The position numbers and the translations under genes were made by a program. A DNA stretch of 60,582 nucleotides, taken from the NCBI GenBank assembly GCA_022822545.1, contig JAJEBE010000025.1, forward strand, positions 1 to 60,582, written 5' to 3'. Positions 25,712-34,576 of this stretch are shown in pieces. The notes under the pieces are model-generated. The model was given only the letters and a program-made list of their open reading frames with translations. It made no database searches and was not told the DNA's origin. The DNA is from Anaerolineae bacterium. GTDB lineage: Bacteria > Chloroflexota > Anaerolineae > Aggregatilineales > Phototrophicaceae. Within the stretch, counting starts at the first letter, position 1; every line of letters begins with the position of its first letter.

Positions 25712-27691
25712 TCAGACGCGCTCCAGCGCCAGATTCATGAACCCATCCACCTGCCCGCGCCAGCCTGACGGCACATAGGTCGTGCTGTCCATTTGAAAGA
25801 CCAGCGCCTCGCCCTCGAATATCGCGCCGGCCTTCAGCGCGTCGCGCTCATACATTTTGATCGCGCCGCCGATTGGGGACCTCTTCTCGCCAATAACTTC
25901 GGCTGCATGCGGCTCTGTCGCCACCGATTCCAGGCCCGGTTTGTCGACGCTTCCCAAGCCCTGCGCCCGTATATTGATGATCTCCACATTTCGCCAGCGC
26001 ATGGCATGCCCGTAGCTGCGCTCGTGCTCCGCGTGGAAGGCCTCGGCCGCCGCGTCGCCGAAGGGGATATTCAACTCATAGGCCTGCCCCTCATAGCGCA
26101 TGTCCAGGCTGACGATGAAGCGCATCTCATCGGCCTGAATCCCTTCTCGCCCCAGTTCCGCGCGGGCCAGGTCCAGCAATTCGCGCCGAATATCTTCCAG
26201 TGCGGCGATCGCGCTTTCGTCGGCGCGGCGCATCACCGAACGGCTGTATTCCACCGCCACATCCGCCAATAACAAGCCCAGCGCGCAAAGCACACCCGGC
26301 GTCGGCGGCGCCAACACCCGCGGTATTTCCAGCCGGTCGGCCGCCGCGCAAGCATGCAGCGGTCCCGCGCCGCCAAAAGCCACCAAGGTGAAGTCACGCG
26401 GATCATAGCCCCGCGCGATCGACACATGCCGTATCGCCCGGTCGATATTGACCGCCGCGATATCGACAACGCCCTGGGCCGCCTCAATTGTCGTTAAGCC
26501 GGCCGCGCGCGCCAGTTTTTCAAGCGCCCGCTCGCCCGCCGCCAGGTCCAGCGCCATCTTGCCGCCGAGGAAGCGCTCGCTATCCAGCCGCCCCAAAATG
26601 GCGTTGGCGTCGCTGAGCGTCGCCTGCTCTCCGCCAAGGCCGTAAACCGCCGGCCCCGGGTTTGCGCCCGCCGATTCCGGCCCTACGCGCAGGGCGCCGC
26701 CGGCATCCACCCGCGCGATCGACCCGCCGCCAGCGCCGATCGTCTCAATATCCAGCATCCGCACCCGCAGTGGCAAGCCGTCAATTGAGGATTCCGGCCG
26801 CGGCTGCGGCTCGCCCGCCACCAGCGCCACATCCGTTGATGTCCCGCCCATATCCAGCGTGATGATCTTCCCGTATCCCGCCAAACGCGCTAAATGAAAG
26901 GCGCCCATCACACCGGCTGCCGGTCCGCTAAGCGCCGTATGGATCGCGCCCTCCCGGATCCGCCGCGCCCGCATCACGCCGCCATCGGACTTCATGATCC
27001 GCAAGGTTGTCTCCGCCGGCAAGGCCTCTTCCAGCTTGCCGATATAACGGGACATGACAGGGCGGACATAGGCTTCCAGCGCGACCGTGCTCGCCCGCTC
27101 ATACTCGCGGAATTCCGGCAGGACCGCCGACGACAGCACCACCTGCCAATCTTCTTTGACGATGCCGCGCTCGAGGATCCGCCGCTTGATCGTCTTTTCA
27201 TGCGCCGCGTTGACATAGCTGAAGAGCAGGCAGACCGCGATCGCATCAACCTCATCTCGCGCGATACGGTCCAGCAGCGTATCCAGCCCGGCCAAATCCA
27301 GCGGCGTCAATACCTCGCCGCGAAAATCCAGGCGTTCCTCCACCTCATAGCAGCGCTCGCGCGGGATCAGCGGCGGCGGAATCCGCGGATGAATTTCGTA
27401 AAGCACCGGCCTATCTTGCCGGCCGATGAAGAGCAAATCACGAAAACCGGCCGTCGCGATCAGCGCCGTTCTTGCGCCTTTGCGCTCCAAAATCGCGTTG
27501 GTGGCGACGGTTGAGCCGTGCGCCACCTGTTGCAGCGCCGCCAGGCCGCCCGGCGTGATCGCCGCCAAACCAGCCAGCATTGAGGTCTCCGGCTGCTGCG
27601 GATTGCTCAGCAGCTTGTGAATCCTCAGCCGCCCGCCTTCGCTCAGCGCCAGATCGGTAAACGTGCCGCCAATATCCACACCCGCTCGCAT
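25712..27691 (-). CDS. hyuA: Hydantoinase/oxoprolinase subunit A
   Basis: Encodes 659 residues from ATG 27691. The N-terminus MRAGVDIGGTFTDLAL is the ATPase-fold phosphate motif of HyuA; a second, TLDMGGTSTDVALV, and an IGAGGGSIARVD block follow near residues 275-315, then AFGGAGPLHACAAA. The family, with HyuB, hydrolyses N-methylhydantoin or 5-oxoproline with ATP, or carboxylates acetone or acetophenone. The substrate is not fixed by sequence. The B subunit gene lies upstream on the same strand but an hsp20 gene in the opposite direction separates them by about 790 bases, so the usual hyuAB operon is broken and A follows B rather than leading. Confidence 0.93.
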   Translation of the reverse strand: MRAGVDIGGTFTDLALSEGGRLRIHKLLSNPQQPETSMLAGLAAITPGGLAALQQVAHGSTVATNAILERKGARTALIATAGFRDLLFIGRQDRPVLYEIHPRIPPPLIPRERCYEVEERLDFRGEVLTPLDLAGLDTLLDRIARDEVDAIAVCLLFSYVNAAHEKTIKRRILERGIVKEDWQVVLSSAVLPEFREYERASTVALEAYVRPVMSRYIGKLEEALPAETTLRIMKSDGGVMRARRIREGAIHTALSGPAAGVMGAFHLARLAGYGKIITLDMGGTSTDVALVAGEPQPRPESSIDGLPLRVRMLDIETIGAGGGSIARVDAGGALRVGPESAGANPGPAVYGLGGEQATLSDANAILGRLDSERFLGGKMALDLAAGERALEKLARAAGLTTIEAAQGVVDIAAVNIDRAIRHVSIARGYDPRDFTLVAFGGAGPLHACAAADRLEIPRVLAPPTPGVLCALGLLLADVAVEYSRSVMRRADESAIAALEDIRRELLDLARAELGREGIQADEMRFIVSLDMRYEGQAYELNIPFGDAAAEAFHAEHERSYGHAMRWRNVEIINIRAQGLGSVDKPGLESVATEPHAAEVIGEKRSPIGGAIKMYERDALKAGAIFEGEALVFQMDSTTYVPSGWRGQVDGFMNLALERV

Positions 27692-27987
27692 CAAGCCCGC
27701 CTTTCAATGTCCATGTCTCGTTTCATATACCAGTTCATCATATCATCCGCCAGCCCGATGTACTGTCCCCGCCTCACCGGCGGCAAAACCCGCTGCCCTC
27801 AGATCCTTCGCTTGACTCGCCAAAAATGTAATCTTTGCGCCTTCCCGCCTTTGTGTCGAAATGGATTTAGGCACATAGTCCAACACTTCGCTTACGCGCT
27901 TCATTGACGCTTCTTACGCGCCGTTACCAGTCCTCATATACCGCCATCGTATCTTGTAATTGAGACAGTACGCAAAGGAGACAAGAA
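27692..27987. other. Intergenic region between hyuA and hsp20
   Basis: The 296 bases hold no gene I can support. At about 27831-27860 there is a CTTTGCGCCTTCC string followed by GCCTTTGTGTC, a degenerate relative of the CTCTGTG-type repeat. The promoters of the divergent hyuA and hsp20 genes should be here. I see no CIRCE element (TTAGCACTC-N9-GAGTGCTAA). Confidence 0.4.
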
Positions 27988-28425
27988 ATGATGATCCGTA
28001 CCCGCAGTCCCTACTTCCGACTGGTTGACGACCTGCTGAATGACGCCCGCCCCTGGCTGAGCGGCGGCTCGGAAGCGCGCGATTTCGGTCTCGCCCTCGA
28101 TGTGGAAGAGACGCCGCAGGCTTACACCGTCCGCGCCAACTTGCCCGGCATCAACCAGGATGACATCAGCGTCAACATTCACGAAGACGTCCTGACGATC
28201 AGCGGCGAAAGCGCTGCCGAGAACCGGGCCGAAGAGGGCAAGACGCTCATCCGCGAACGCCGCTTCGGCAAGTTCAGCCGCAGCCTGCGCTTCCCCGTCA
28301 CCGTCAACGGCGATGCCGTCGAAGCCAACTTTGAGAACGGCGTGCTCAGCATCAGCCTGCCCAAAGCCGACCACGTCCAGCCGCGGCAGATCCCGGTGAG
28401 GGCAGCCGATAGCGATAGCCAGTAG
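27988..28425 (+). CDS. Small heat-shock protein, Hsp20 family
   Basis: A 145-residue protein. The ATG follows AAAGGAG with ideal spacing (an ATG one codon later is equivalent). The alpha-crystallin domain spans ~36-135: LDVEETPQAYTVRANLPGI, ISVNIHEDVLTISGES, RRFGKFSRSLRFP and the ENGVLSISLPK closing motif. These proteins hold unfolding proteins under stress, in the cytoplasm. It is encoded against the hyuB and hyuA genes and sits between them. A variant REP palindrome 26 bases after the stop (28452-28477) may end or protect its message. Confidence 0.95.
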   Translation: MMIRTRSPYFRLVDDLLNDARPWLSGGSEARDFGLALDVEETPQAYTVRANLPGINQDDISVNIHEDVLTISGESAAENRAEEGKTLIRERRFGKFSRSLRFPVTVNGDAVEANFENGVLSISLPKADHVQPRQIPVRAADSDSQ

Positions 28426-28451
28426 GTCAACCAACCTGCGACTCTGTAAAA

Positions 28452-28477
28452 GGGCGATCCGCCGGGTCGCCCCTACC
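28452..28477. repeat. REP-like palindromic repeat, variant copy
   Basis: Reads GGGCGATCC-GCC-GGGTCGCCC then CTACC. Relative to the other three copies the inner stem changes from CTC/GAG to TCC/GGG, keeping pairing (one G-U). It lies between the convergent hsp20 and hyuB stop codons, a usual site for a transcription end. Confidence 0.75.
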
Positions 28478-28484
28478 TTTCTCT

Positions 28485-30050
28485 CTATGCCTCGGTAGTT
28501 GATCCCCAGCCGCCACCGCCCGGAGTTTCAATCACGACATGATCGCCCGCCGCCAGCGCCGCGCTATACTTCCCGCCCACGGTCTCGGAGCGGTCGCCTC
28601 GAATCACCGTGTTCAGGCCGCGCTTGCCCGGCGCGCCGCCCCTGACGCCGTAGGGCGCCCGCAAGCGCCGCTCGCTGTTCAGCGTCACCGTCGCCGGGAT
28701 CAGCAGCTCATACTCGCGCAGGATGCCATCGCCGCCGCGATGCCGGCCGGCGCCGCCGCTGCCGTCACGCAGCTGATAGCGCCGCACCCGCAGCGGCAAG
28801 CTGTATTCCAGCGCTTCCACCGGCGTATTCAGCGTGTTGGTCATGTGGCAGTGCCGGCCTGACAAGCCAGGGCCCCGGCTCGAAGCGCCGTGCCCGCCGC
28901 CGAGCGTCTCGTAATAGACAAACTGCTCATCGCCGATTGCGCCGCCGAGGGCGACATTGTTCATCGTCCCTTGCGATGCCGCCGGCAGCAACTCGGGCAT
29001 TGCTTGGGCCAGCGCGCCCAGCACGGTATCGACGATCCGCTGGCTGGTCTCGGTGTTGCCCAGCACCACCGCCGCCGGAAAGCGCGGATTCAAGACGCTG
29101 CCCGCAGGCGTGATTACCTCGACCGGCTGAAAGCAGCCATGGTTCACGGGGATGTCCTCATCCGCCAGCAGGCGCACGCAATACCAGGTGGCCGAGCGCA
29201 CGATCGCCGGTACCGCGTTCACATTGCCCGGCGCTTGGGGGGCGCTGCCGGCGAAGTCCACGCGCATCGCCGCGTCCTTCACTTCAATCCGCACTTGAAT
29301 CGGAATCTCGAATTCCGCCTGTCCATCGCCTTCCATCGCGTCGCGGAATTGATAGACGCCGTCCGGAATACGGGCGATGACGGCTTCGGTCATTTGCCGG
29401 GAATAGGTCAGCAACGCCGCGGCGTGCTCAGCCGTCGCCTCGATGCCGTGCTCGATCATCATATCGGCGATGCGGCTCTCGCCAATGCGATGCGCCGCCA
29501 ACTGCGCTTCCAAATCGCCGATCCGTTCCTGCGGATTGCGGCTGTTGGCCACGATCAGCGCCAGCGCGCCTTCGTTCATCCAGCCGCTGAGTTTGAGTTT
29601 GAGCGGCGGAATGATGATGCCTTCCTGATAAAGCTCGGTGCTCAGCGGCGCCGAACCCGGCGTCATGCCGCCGACATCAGCGTGATGCGCCCGGCTCGCC
29701 ACAAAATAGCTCAGCTCGCCACCGGCAAAGATCGGCGAAATCATGGTGATATCGGGCAAGTGCGTGCCGCCGTGGTAGGGATCGTTGAGCACGACCACAT
29801 CGCCGGGGAAGAACTCCTCGAACTCGGCGACAGCCGCGGCCACCGATGCCGGCATGCTGCCCAGGTGCACCGGGATATGGGCCGCTTGCGCGATCATGCG
29901 CGCCTCGGCGTCGAATACGGCACAACTGAAATCCAGCCGCTCGCGGATATTCGGGCTGAAGCTGGCTCGCCGCAGCGCGACGCCCATCTCTTCGGCGACG
30001 GCCGCAAAGAGATTTTTGAAGACTTCCAAGCTTATCGCATCTACCGGCAT
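28485..30050 (-). CDS. hyuB: Hydantoinase/oxoprolinase subunit B
   Basis: Encodes 521 residues from ATG 30050 ([11 protein letters not shown]), preceded by GGAAGG; the longer frame to 30110 lacks a site. Family blocks: [37 protein letters not shown] in order at the N-terminus, [22 protein letters not shown] (metal-binding His), and C-terminal [16 protein letters not shown] and [11 protein letters not shown]. It is the partner of HyuA (25712-27691), whose gene is displaced by the intervening hsp20. The pair would act on a cyclic amide or ketone with ATP in the cytoplasm. Confidence 0.93.
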   Translation of the reverse strand: MPVDAISLEVFKNLFAAVAEEMGVALRRASFSPNIRERLDFSCAVFDAEARMIAQAAHIPVHLGSMPASVAAAVAEFEEFFPGDVVVLNDPYHGGTHLPDITMISPIFAGGELSYFVASRAHHADVGGMTPGSAPLSTELYQEGIIIPPLKLKLSGWMNEGALALIVANSRNPQERIGDLEAQLAAHRIGESRIADMMIEHGIEATAEHAAALLTYSRQMTEAVIARIPDGVYQFRDAMEGDGQAEFEIPIQVRIEVKDAAMRVDFAGSAPQAPGNVNAVPAIVRSATWYCVRLLADEDIPVNHGCFQPVEVITPAGSVLNPRFPAAVVLGNTETSQRIVDTVLGALAQAMPELLPAASQGTMNNVALGGAIGDEQFVYYETLGGGHGASSRGPGLSGRHCHMTNTLNTPVEALEYSLPLRVRRYQLRDGSGGAGRHRGGDGILREYELLIPATVTLNSERRLRAPYGVRGGAPGKRGLNTVIRGDRSETVGGKYSAALAAGDHVVIETPGGGGWGSTTEA

Positions 30051-30318
30051 CTTGCCTTCCCTTGCGCTCGCGTCGTTTCCCGAAACTAGCACAGTTCGCG
30101 CCCGCTGCAAAGCCGCTGACCATTTGCTATTACGAACCCGTCTGTTTCCTGTCCGCTGCTATGTCGATATTTCCAGGAGCGGCATATCAGGTCGCCCGAA
30201 AATGTACAGCACAGAATTGACGGGCGAGCTAATAGCCGGCCCATACAAGGCTTGCTAAGTGGTGGTAAGATGCAGCCATGGCAACCGAGCGGGGCGATCC
30301 AGTGATGGGAATTTGTCT

Positions 30319-31440
30319 GTGAAAGTTTTGCTCTTCGCCAACGGCATTATCAGTCACGGCGCCATGACACAGCGCGCGCTGGCAGAGGCCGGCGCCTCCC
30401 GCGTCGTTTGCGCGGACGGCGGCGCGCTGCATGCGCGGGAACTGGGACTGAGGCCGCATACCATCATCGGCGATCTCGACTCGCTGACGCCGGCGCAGGT
30501 CGCTGATTTCAAAGCGGCCGGCTGCCAGGTCCTGGCGCATCCGGCGGAAAAGGACGAGACCGATCTGGAGTTGGCGTTGCTGCATTGCCGGGATATCGGG
30601 GCGGAAACCGTGATAATTCTCGGCGCCTTGGGCGGCCGCTTCGACCAGACAATCGCCAATCTCCACCTGCTCACCTTGCCCGCCCTCAGCGCCATGCGCA
30701 TCAGCCTGGTCGATGGCGAGCAGACGATTCGCGTACTGTCGCCGGGCGCGCATAGGCTGGACGGGCAGGCCGGCGACACGATTTCGCTCATCCCGCTAAG
30801 CGCCAGCGTCGAGGGCATTGTCACACGGGATCTGAAATATCCGCTGCGCGATGAGTCTTTGACGCGGGGACCGGCGCGCGGCGTCAGCAATGTCATGCTG
30901 TCCGAGCAGGCCGAGGTACGCTTCCGCCGGGGCGCGCTGCTGCTCGTGCGCACGATTAGGCGCGCCCGCCAAATCACCATCATCAAGCGCGATGCCTTCG
31001 GCGCCGAGCAACTCTCATATCAGGGCATACTGGTTATGCAGGACGAAACTTGCGTCTGCATTGACGCGGAATTCGCTCTGGCCGATCGCGACTTGGGTTA
31101 TATCCATCTGCGTCGCGGCGACCGCTTTCGCGAATGGTTCTACGCCGATCGCTGGTACAACATCTTCCGCGTGAAAGATGTCGATAGCGGCGTCATCAAG
31201 GGTTGGTACTGCAACATCACGCGCCCGGCGCAGTTCGGGGCGGGGCAGGCAGCGGCAGAAGACCTGGCGCTGGATGTCTTCGTCTATCCCGATGGCCGGA
31301 CGCTATTGCTCGACGAGGCGGAGTTCGCCGAACTGAAGTTGTCGGCCCGCGAGCGGGAGAAAGCGTGGCAGGCGGTCGCGTCAATCAAAGCGCTGGTTGC
31401 CAAGCGCCTGCCACCATTTGATGAGATACGGGGCGAGTGA
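30319..31440 (+). CDS. Thiamine pyrophosphokinase fused to a DUF402 domain
   Basis: Encodes 373 residues from GTG 30319, with GGGA about 9 bases upstream. Residues ~1-210 are thiamine pyrophosphokinase: CADGGALHAR (31-40), GDLDSLTP (51-58), KDETDLELAL (78-87), GALGGRFDQ (102-110) and a C-terminal TRGPARGVSNVML block; it would make thiamine diphosphate from thiamine and ATP. From ~225 to the end the sequence changes to a DUF402 pattern (GDRFREWFYADRWYNIFRV, GWYCNITRP, DLALDVFVYPDGRTLLLDEAEF), a domain of nucleotide phosphatases and FomD-like proteins. A stand-alone TPK is normally about 210-230 residues. The fusion suggests a nucleotide- or thiamine-phosphate housecleaning role (inference). 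Confidence 0.88.
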   Translation: MKVLLFANGIISHGAMTQRALAEAGASRVVCADGGALHARELGLRPHTIIGDLDSLTPAQVADFKAAGCQVLAHPAEKDETDLELALLHCRDIGAETVIILGALGGRFDQTIANLHLLTLPALSAMRISLVDGEQTIRVLSPGAHRLDGQAGDTISLIPLSASVEGIVTRDLKYPLRDESLTRGPARGVSNVMLSEQAEVRFRRGALLLVRTIRRARQITIIKRDAFGAEQLSYQGILVMQDETCVCIDAEFALADRDLGYIHLRRGDRFREWFYADRWYNIFRVKDVDSGVIKGWYCNITRPAQFGAGQAAAEDLALDVFVYPDGRTLLLDEAEFAELKLSAREREKAWQAVASIKALVAKRLPPFDEIRGE

Positions 31441-31466
31441 TAGCGGTGACTATTTGTTCGCCGCGC

Positions 31467-31928
31467 TCACTCCAGGTCCGGGCGAATCACCAGGACAGGG
31501 ACATTGATATCGTGCATGACTTTATTGGCCACGCTGCCGAAGACCAGCCGCGCCAAGCCGGAATGACCGTGGGTGGTCATCACAACCATGTCGGCTTTTT
31601 CAGCTTCGACATACTCGATGATATGCTGGCCGACACCGACCGCGTCAATGATGTGCAAGCGGCAATCCACATTTTCCGCCCGTACTTCGTTGCGCAAGCC
31701 AAGCAGGTGCTGCTTGATCTCCTCCCGAATACGGTTCGCTAATTCGTATTCCCCGGCGATGGCGAGGGAATCGACAAATTCGTGCATAGGCGGCGTGAAA
31801 ATGTGAAGCAGAATCACCTCGCCCCCGGCGATACGCGCGAAGTCAACGGCGTAGGGAATGGCGCGTTCGCTCCAAGCGGAACCATCGGTCGGCACCACAA
31901 TCTTCTTGAACGGACGGTGTTGAAACAT
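31467..31928 (-). CDS. Universal stress protein (UspA family)
   Basis: Encodes 153 residues from ATG 31928, preceded by GAGG; the longer frame to 32036 crosses the likely promoter and is rejected. It has the Usp start KKIVVPTDGSAWSERAIPYAVDFA and the ATP-binding end motif TTHGHSGLARLVFGSVANKV (G-2x-G-9x-G(S/T) pattern), so it probably binds ATP. It is divergent from the PucC-like transporter gene; the 393-base gap carries promoters for both and a REP repeat. Confidence 0.93.
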   Translation of the reverse strand: MFQHRPFKKIVVPTDGSAWSERAIPYAVDFARIAGGEVILLHIFTPPMHEFVDSLAIAGEYELANRIREEIKQHLLGLRNEVRAENVDCRLHIIDAVGVGQHIIEYVEAEKADMVVMTTHGHSGLARLVFGSVANKVMHDINVPVLVIRPDLE

Positions 31929-31965
31929 TAGAACCTCACTCTCGCAGTCAACAATACTAATTTTC

Positions 31966-31974
31966 AGTATAGCA
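31966..31974 (-). promoter_or_regulatory. Extended -10 promoter for uspA
   Basis: TG-C-TATACT on the minus strand, 38 bases before the uspA ATG. The -35 region is weak, as is usual with extended -10 promoters. Confidence 0.45.
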
Positions 31975-32103
31975 TAGTTTCTTAGCCAACCTTCATGCCC
32001 GCTATTGAAGGAAGTGGATTTGCCAGGATACCGCATTAAATCACCACAGAAGCAGAACCAAGTTAGTCATGCGAAAAGGTGACTTGTAGTGGATGTTGCA
32101 GGC

Positions 32104-32129
32104 GGGCGACTCACAGAGTCGCCCCTACA
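32104..32129. repeat. REP-like palindromic repeat, copy 3
   Basis: Identical to copies 1 and 2. Here it lies in the middle of a ~137-bp unit bounded by 17-18-bp inverted repeats (32044-32061 and 32164-32180). Confidence 0.85.
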
Positions 32130-32172
32130 ATGATTTCGATTTTTTGCCCTTCTCATTACTTTGTTGGTTCTA

Positions 32173-32205
32173 CTTCTGTGCCTTTTGTGCCTCTATGGTG
32201 AATCC
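32173..32205 (+). repeat. CTCTGTG-type dispersed repeat, copy d
   Basis: Reads CTTCTGTGCCTTTTGTGC then CTCTATGGTGAATCC; one arm overlaps the right inverted repeat of the MITE-like unit. Confidence 0.5.
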
Positions 32206-32255
32206 TCTGTACAGTGCTGTAAAATCCTATATTCTTGAAAATCACCACTCTCACT

Positions 32256-32283
32256 ATTGACTACGTTTGCACAAGCCGTATAA
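32256..32283 (+). promoter_or_regulatory. Sigma70-type promoter of the PucC-like gene
   Basis: TTGACT (32256-32261), a 16-base spacer and TATAAT (32278-32283). The start of transcription would be about 32290, giving a short leader of about 32 bases with no strong ribosome binding site. Confidence 0.65.
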
Positions 32284-32321
32284 TCTTGCGGGGAAATCTA
32301 CAAAAATCTCAGTAATTATCT

Positions 32322-33716
32322 ATGAAAGATAGCAAGTTCACACAACTTTCCGTCGCGCGGAATCTCAAGATCGCCATGTTTCACCTGGGTTCGGGAATGG
32401 CGGATGTTTTGACGACGGGCGTCTGGAACCGGATCATGGTGGCCGATTTGGGGTTCAGCGCTACCCTCGTCGGTTTGCTCACGGGTTTGCGATATTTTCT
32501 TGCGCCGCTTGGGGTGATCGCGGGGCGCTATTCCGATACGCATGCCATTGGCGGCTATCGGCGTCTGTTCTGGATATGGTTGGGCCGCGCCATGATGGCG
32601 CTGAGCACGGTGACGCTCGGCTTCTCGACCGCGGAGCTGGTGCGGCGGGCGCAGGCGGGCGCGGCTGATGAGACGCCGCTGCTGCTTTGGCTGGCGCTGG
32701 TCTTTTCCTTTTTGCTTTTCAGCCTGGGCAGCGCGATATCCGGGAGCACTTTCCTCGCGCTGATATACGATCGGGCGGCGGAAGGGCAGCGTGGGCGCGC
32801 GGTTGGTTTGGTATGGACTTTTTTGTTGATTGGCTTCGCGGCGGGGGGCGTGTTGTTCAGCGTTTTGCTGCCGCCGGAAGATCTGGCTGGCGAGCTCGGT
32901 TTTTCGGCGGGTTCGGTGCTTACGCTATTTCTTGTGACGGCCGGCATTTTGTCGGCGCTCTGGCTGTTTTCGCTATTGGGCGAGGAGCAGCGCAATTCGC
33001 CCATCACAAAAGCCAAAGCCGAGGAGCGCAGCAGCCTCCGCTACGATTTGTCGCTGGTATGGCGCAGCCGCGTAATGACATTCTTTCTCCTTTACCTAAC
33101 GCTGTCCATGCTCTTCGTTTTTCTGCAAGATACCGTACTGGAGCCCTTCGCCGGCGAAGTATTCGGCATGGAAGCCCATGTTACAAATCGCTTCGCCGCC
33201 TACTGGGGCAGCATGGCAATTATCGGTTCTTTCGTGGTGCTGTTCTTTTCGGGCAAGCATCCGTTATTCACGGACGGCAATCTGGCGCGTGGCGGGATTA
33301 TTGTGCTGTTATTGGCCTACGCTGTATTCGCTCTTTCCGCATTGGCCGAGTTGCGCCCGCTGGTGACGCCGGGTCTGGTGCTGCTGGGCGTCGGCATGGG
33401 GATATGGAATATCGGGACCTGGGGCATGATGATGAAGATGAGCCCGGCTGGCCGAGCCGGCACCTTCCTGGGCTTCTGGACCCTTTGTGTCACCTTCGCG
33501 CGGGGCGCCGGCGTCGCTGGCGGCGGAATTGTACGGGATCTCATGCTGAGCGTAACCGGCCAGCATACAGCCGCCTACGGCGCGGTATTCTGCTGCGGCT
33601 TCATCGGCTTGCTGCTCGCATGGTTCGTCTTGTGGAAAGTTCGGCAAGGAGAACAAAGCGCGTACAAGCGCTCCGGCGACGAACTTGCGGCGGTACTCTC
33701 ACATTCGCTGGATTAG
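32322..33716 (+). CDS. BCH/PucC-family MFS transporter
   Basis: A 464-residue protein with about twelve membrane spans. The N-terminal signature (FHLGSGMADVLTTGVWNRIMVADLG, then LLTGLRYFLAPLGVIAGRYSDTH, read in order) is that of the PucC/LhaA/Bch2 branch of the major facilitator superfamily, known in phototrophs for assembly of light-harvesting complexes or pigment movement. No pigment or reaction-centre gene is in this window, so the function here is open; the family also occurs outside phototrophic clusters. A clear TTGACT-16-TATAAT promoter precedes it. It ends 29 bases from the convergent fabI stop. Confidence 0.85.
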   Translation: MKDSKFTQLSVARNLKIAMFHLGSGMADVLTTGVWNRIMVADLGFSATLVGLLTGLRYFLAPLGVIAGRYSDTHAIGGYRRLFWIWLGRAMMALSTVTLGFSTAELVRRAQAGAADETPLLLWLALVFSFLLFSLGSAISGSTFLALIYDRAAEGQRGRAVGLVWTFLLIGFAAGGVLFSVLLPPEDLAGELGFSAGSVLTLFLVTAGILSALWLFSLLGEEQRNSPITKAKAEERSSLRYDLSLVWRSRVMTFFLLYLTLSMLFVFLQDTVLEPFAGEVFGMEAHVTNRFAAYWGSMAIIGSFVVLFFSGKHPLFTDGNLARGGIIVLLLAYAVFALSALAELRPLVTPGLVLLGVGMGIWNIGTWGMMMKMSPAGRAGTFLGFWTLCVTFARGAGVAGGGIVRDLMLSVTGQHTAAYGAVFCCGFIGLLLAWFVLWKVRQGEQSAYKRSGDELAAVLSHSLD

Positions 33717-33745
33717 GCGGGCGGGCCGACTGCTGGCCCTGTGGG

Positions 33746-34546
33746 TCAAGCGCGGCTGCTCACCAGCGCTTCGACATCGGTATAACCCATGATGCTGTGC
33801 CCGGCATCGACATAGATGACTTCGCCGGTGATGCGTCGTGACAGGTCAGAGGCGAGGAAGAGCGCCAGATCGCCTACATCATCCTGGCTGACCAATTCTT
33901 TCATCGGCGCGGTGACTTCGGCATAACGCAGCAGATCGCGAAATCCGGTGATGCCGCCGGCGGACAGAGTCTTGATAGCGCCGGCGCTGATGGCGTTGAC
34001 GCGGATCTTGCTCGGTCCCAGGTCGGCGGCGAGATACATGGTAATCGCTTCCAAAGCGGCTTTGGCGATGGCCATGGCGTTGTAGTTCGGGACGACTGTG
34101 CGCGAGGCGTTGTAGGTCAAGCTCATGATGCTGCCGCCGTCTTGCATCAGCGGTTCGGCGCGACGCGCCATTTCGATCAGGCTGGCGGCGCTGATATCTA
34201 TCGCGCTCAGGAGCGCCTCCCGCCGCAGATTGACGAAGCGCCCGGCCAAGGCATCGCGCTCGGCGAAGGCGACCGAATGCACCAGGATATCGAGCTTGCC
34301 ATATCTGTCTTTGACAGCGGCGAAGACGGCGTCCATCTCGGCGGCGTTCCCGACATCGGCCTGGAGTATCAATTCACAGCCGATGGATTCGCCGAGGGGG
34401 CGGACGCGCTTCTCGAGCCGGTCCATGGCGTAGCTCAAGGCGATGGCGGCGCCTTCGCGATGCAGGGCTTGGGCAATGCCCCAGCCGATGGAATTCTTGT
34501 TGGCGACGCCGAATATCAGCGCGATTTTTCCGTCCAGCAAGCCCAT
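33746..34546 (-). CDS. fabI: Enoyl-[acyl-carrier-protein] reductase (NADH), FabI
   Basis: A 266-residue short-chain dehydrogenase-type enzyme. The cofactor region is GVANKNSIGWGIAQAL (13-28), and the FabI active site is Y145, Y155 and K162 in TYNASRTVVPNYNAMAIAK, matching the Tyr-x9-Tyr-x6-Lys spacing. Later blocks RVNAISAGAIKTLSA and GEVIYVDAGHSIMGY are characteristic. It carries out the last step of each fatty-acid elongation cycle in the cytoplasm. It is the last gene of a likely three-gene set with the two small genes upstream (30- and 14-base gaps). Confidence 0.96.
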   Translation of the reverse strand: MGLLDGKIALIFGVANKNSIGWGIAQALHREGAAIALSYAMDRLEKRVRPLGESIGCELILQADVGNAAEMDAVFAAVKDRYGKLDILVHSVAFAERDALAGRFVNLRREALLSAIDISAASLIEMARRAEPLMQDGGSIMSLTYNASRTVVPNYNAMAIAKAALEAITMYLAADLGPSKIRVNAISAGAIKTLSAGGITGFRDLLRYAEVTAPMKELVSQDDVGDLALFLASDLSRRITGEVIYVDAGHSIMGYTDVEALVSSRA

Positions 34547-34576
34547 GTTTTCCTCGCTAATTTTGGGGTAAATGAT

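Larger units (their letters stand above)
31929..32321. other. Divergent intergenic region with MITE-like structure
   Basis: A 393-bp spacer. An extended -10 (TGCTATACT, minus strand, 31966-31974) faces uspA. Bases 32044-32061 (CCACAGAAGCAGAACCAA) are repeated inverted at 32164-32180 with one mismatch, and the REP palindrome sits between them at 32104-32129. A CTCTGTG-type piece follows at 32173-32205, and the promoter for the PucC-like gene lies at 32256-32283. No gene is present. Confidence 0.6.

Noticed and set aside
27904..27987. CIRCE operator or classical heat-shock promoter before hsp20
   Set aside because: No TTAGCACTC-N9-GAGTGCTAA match and no well-spaced promoter boxes could be found.
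28890..30089. 399-residue open frame antisense to hyuB
   Set aside because: A GC-driven shadow; HyuB motifs are intact on the minus strand.
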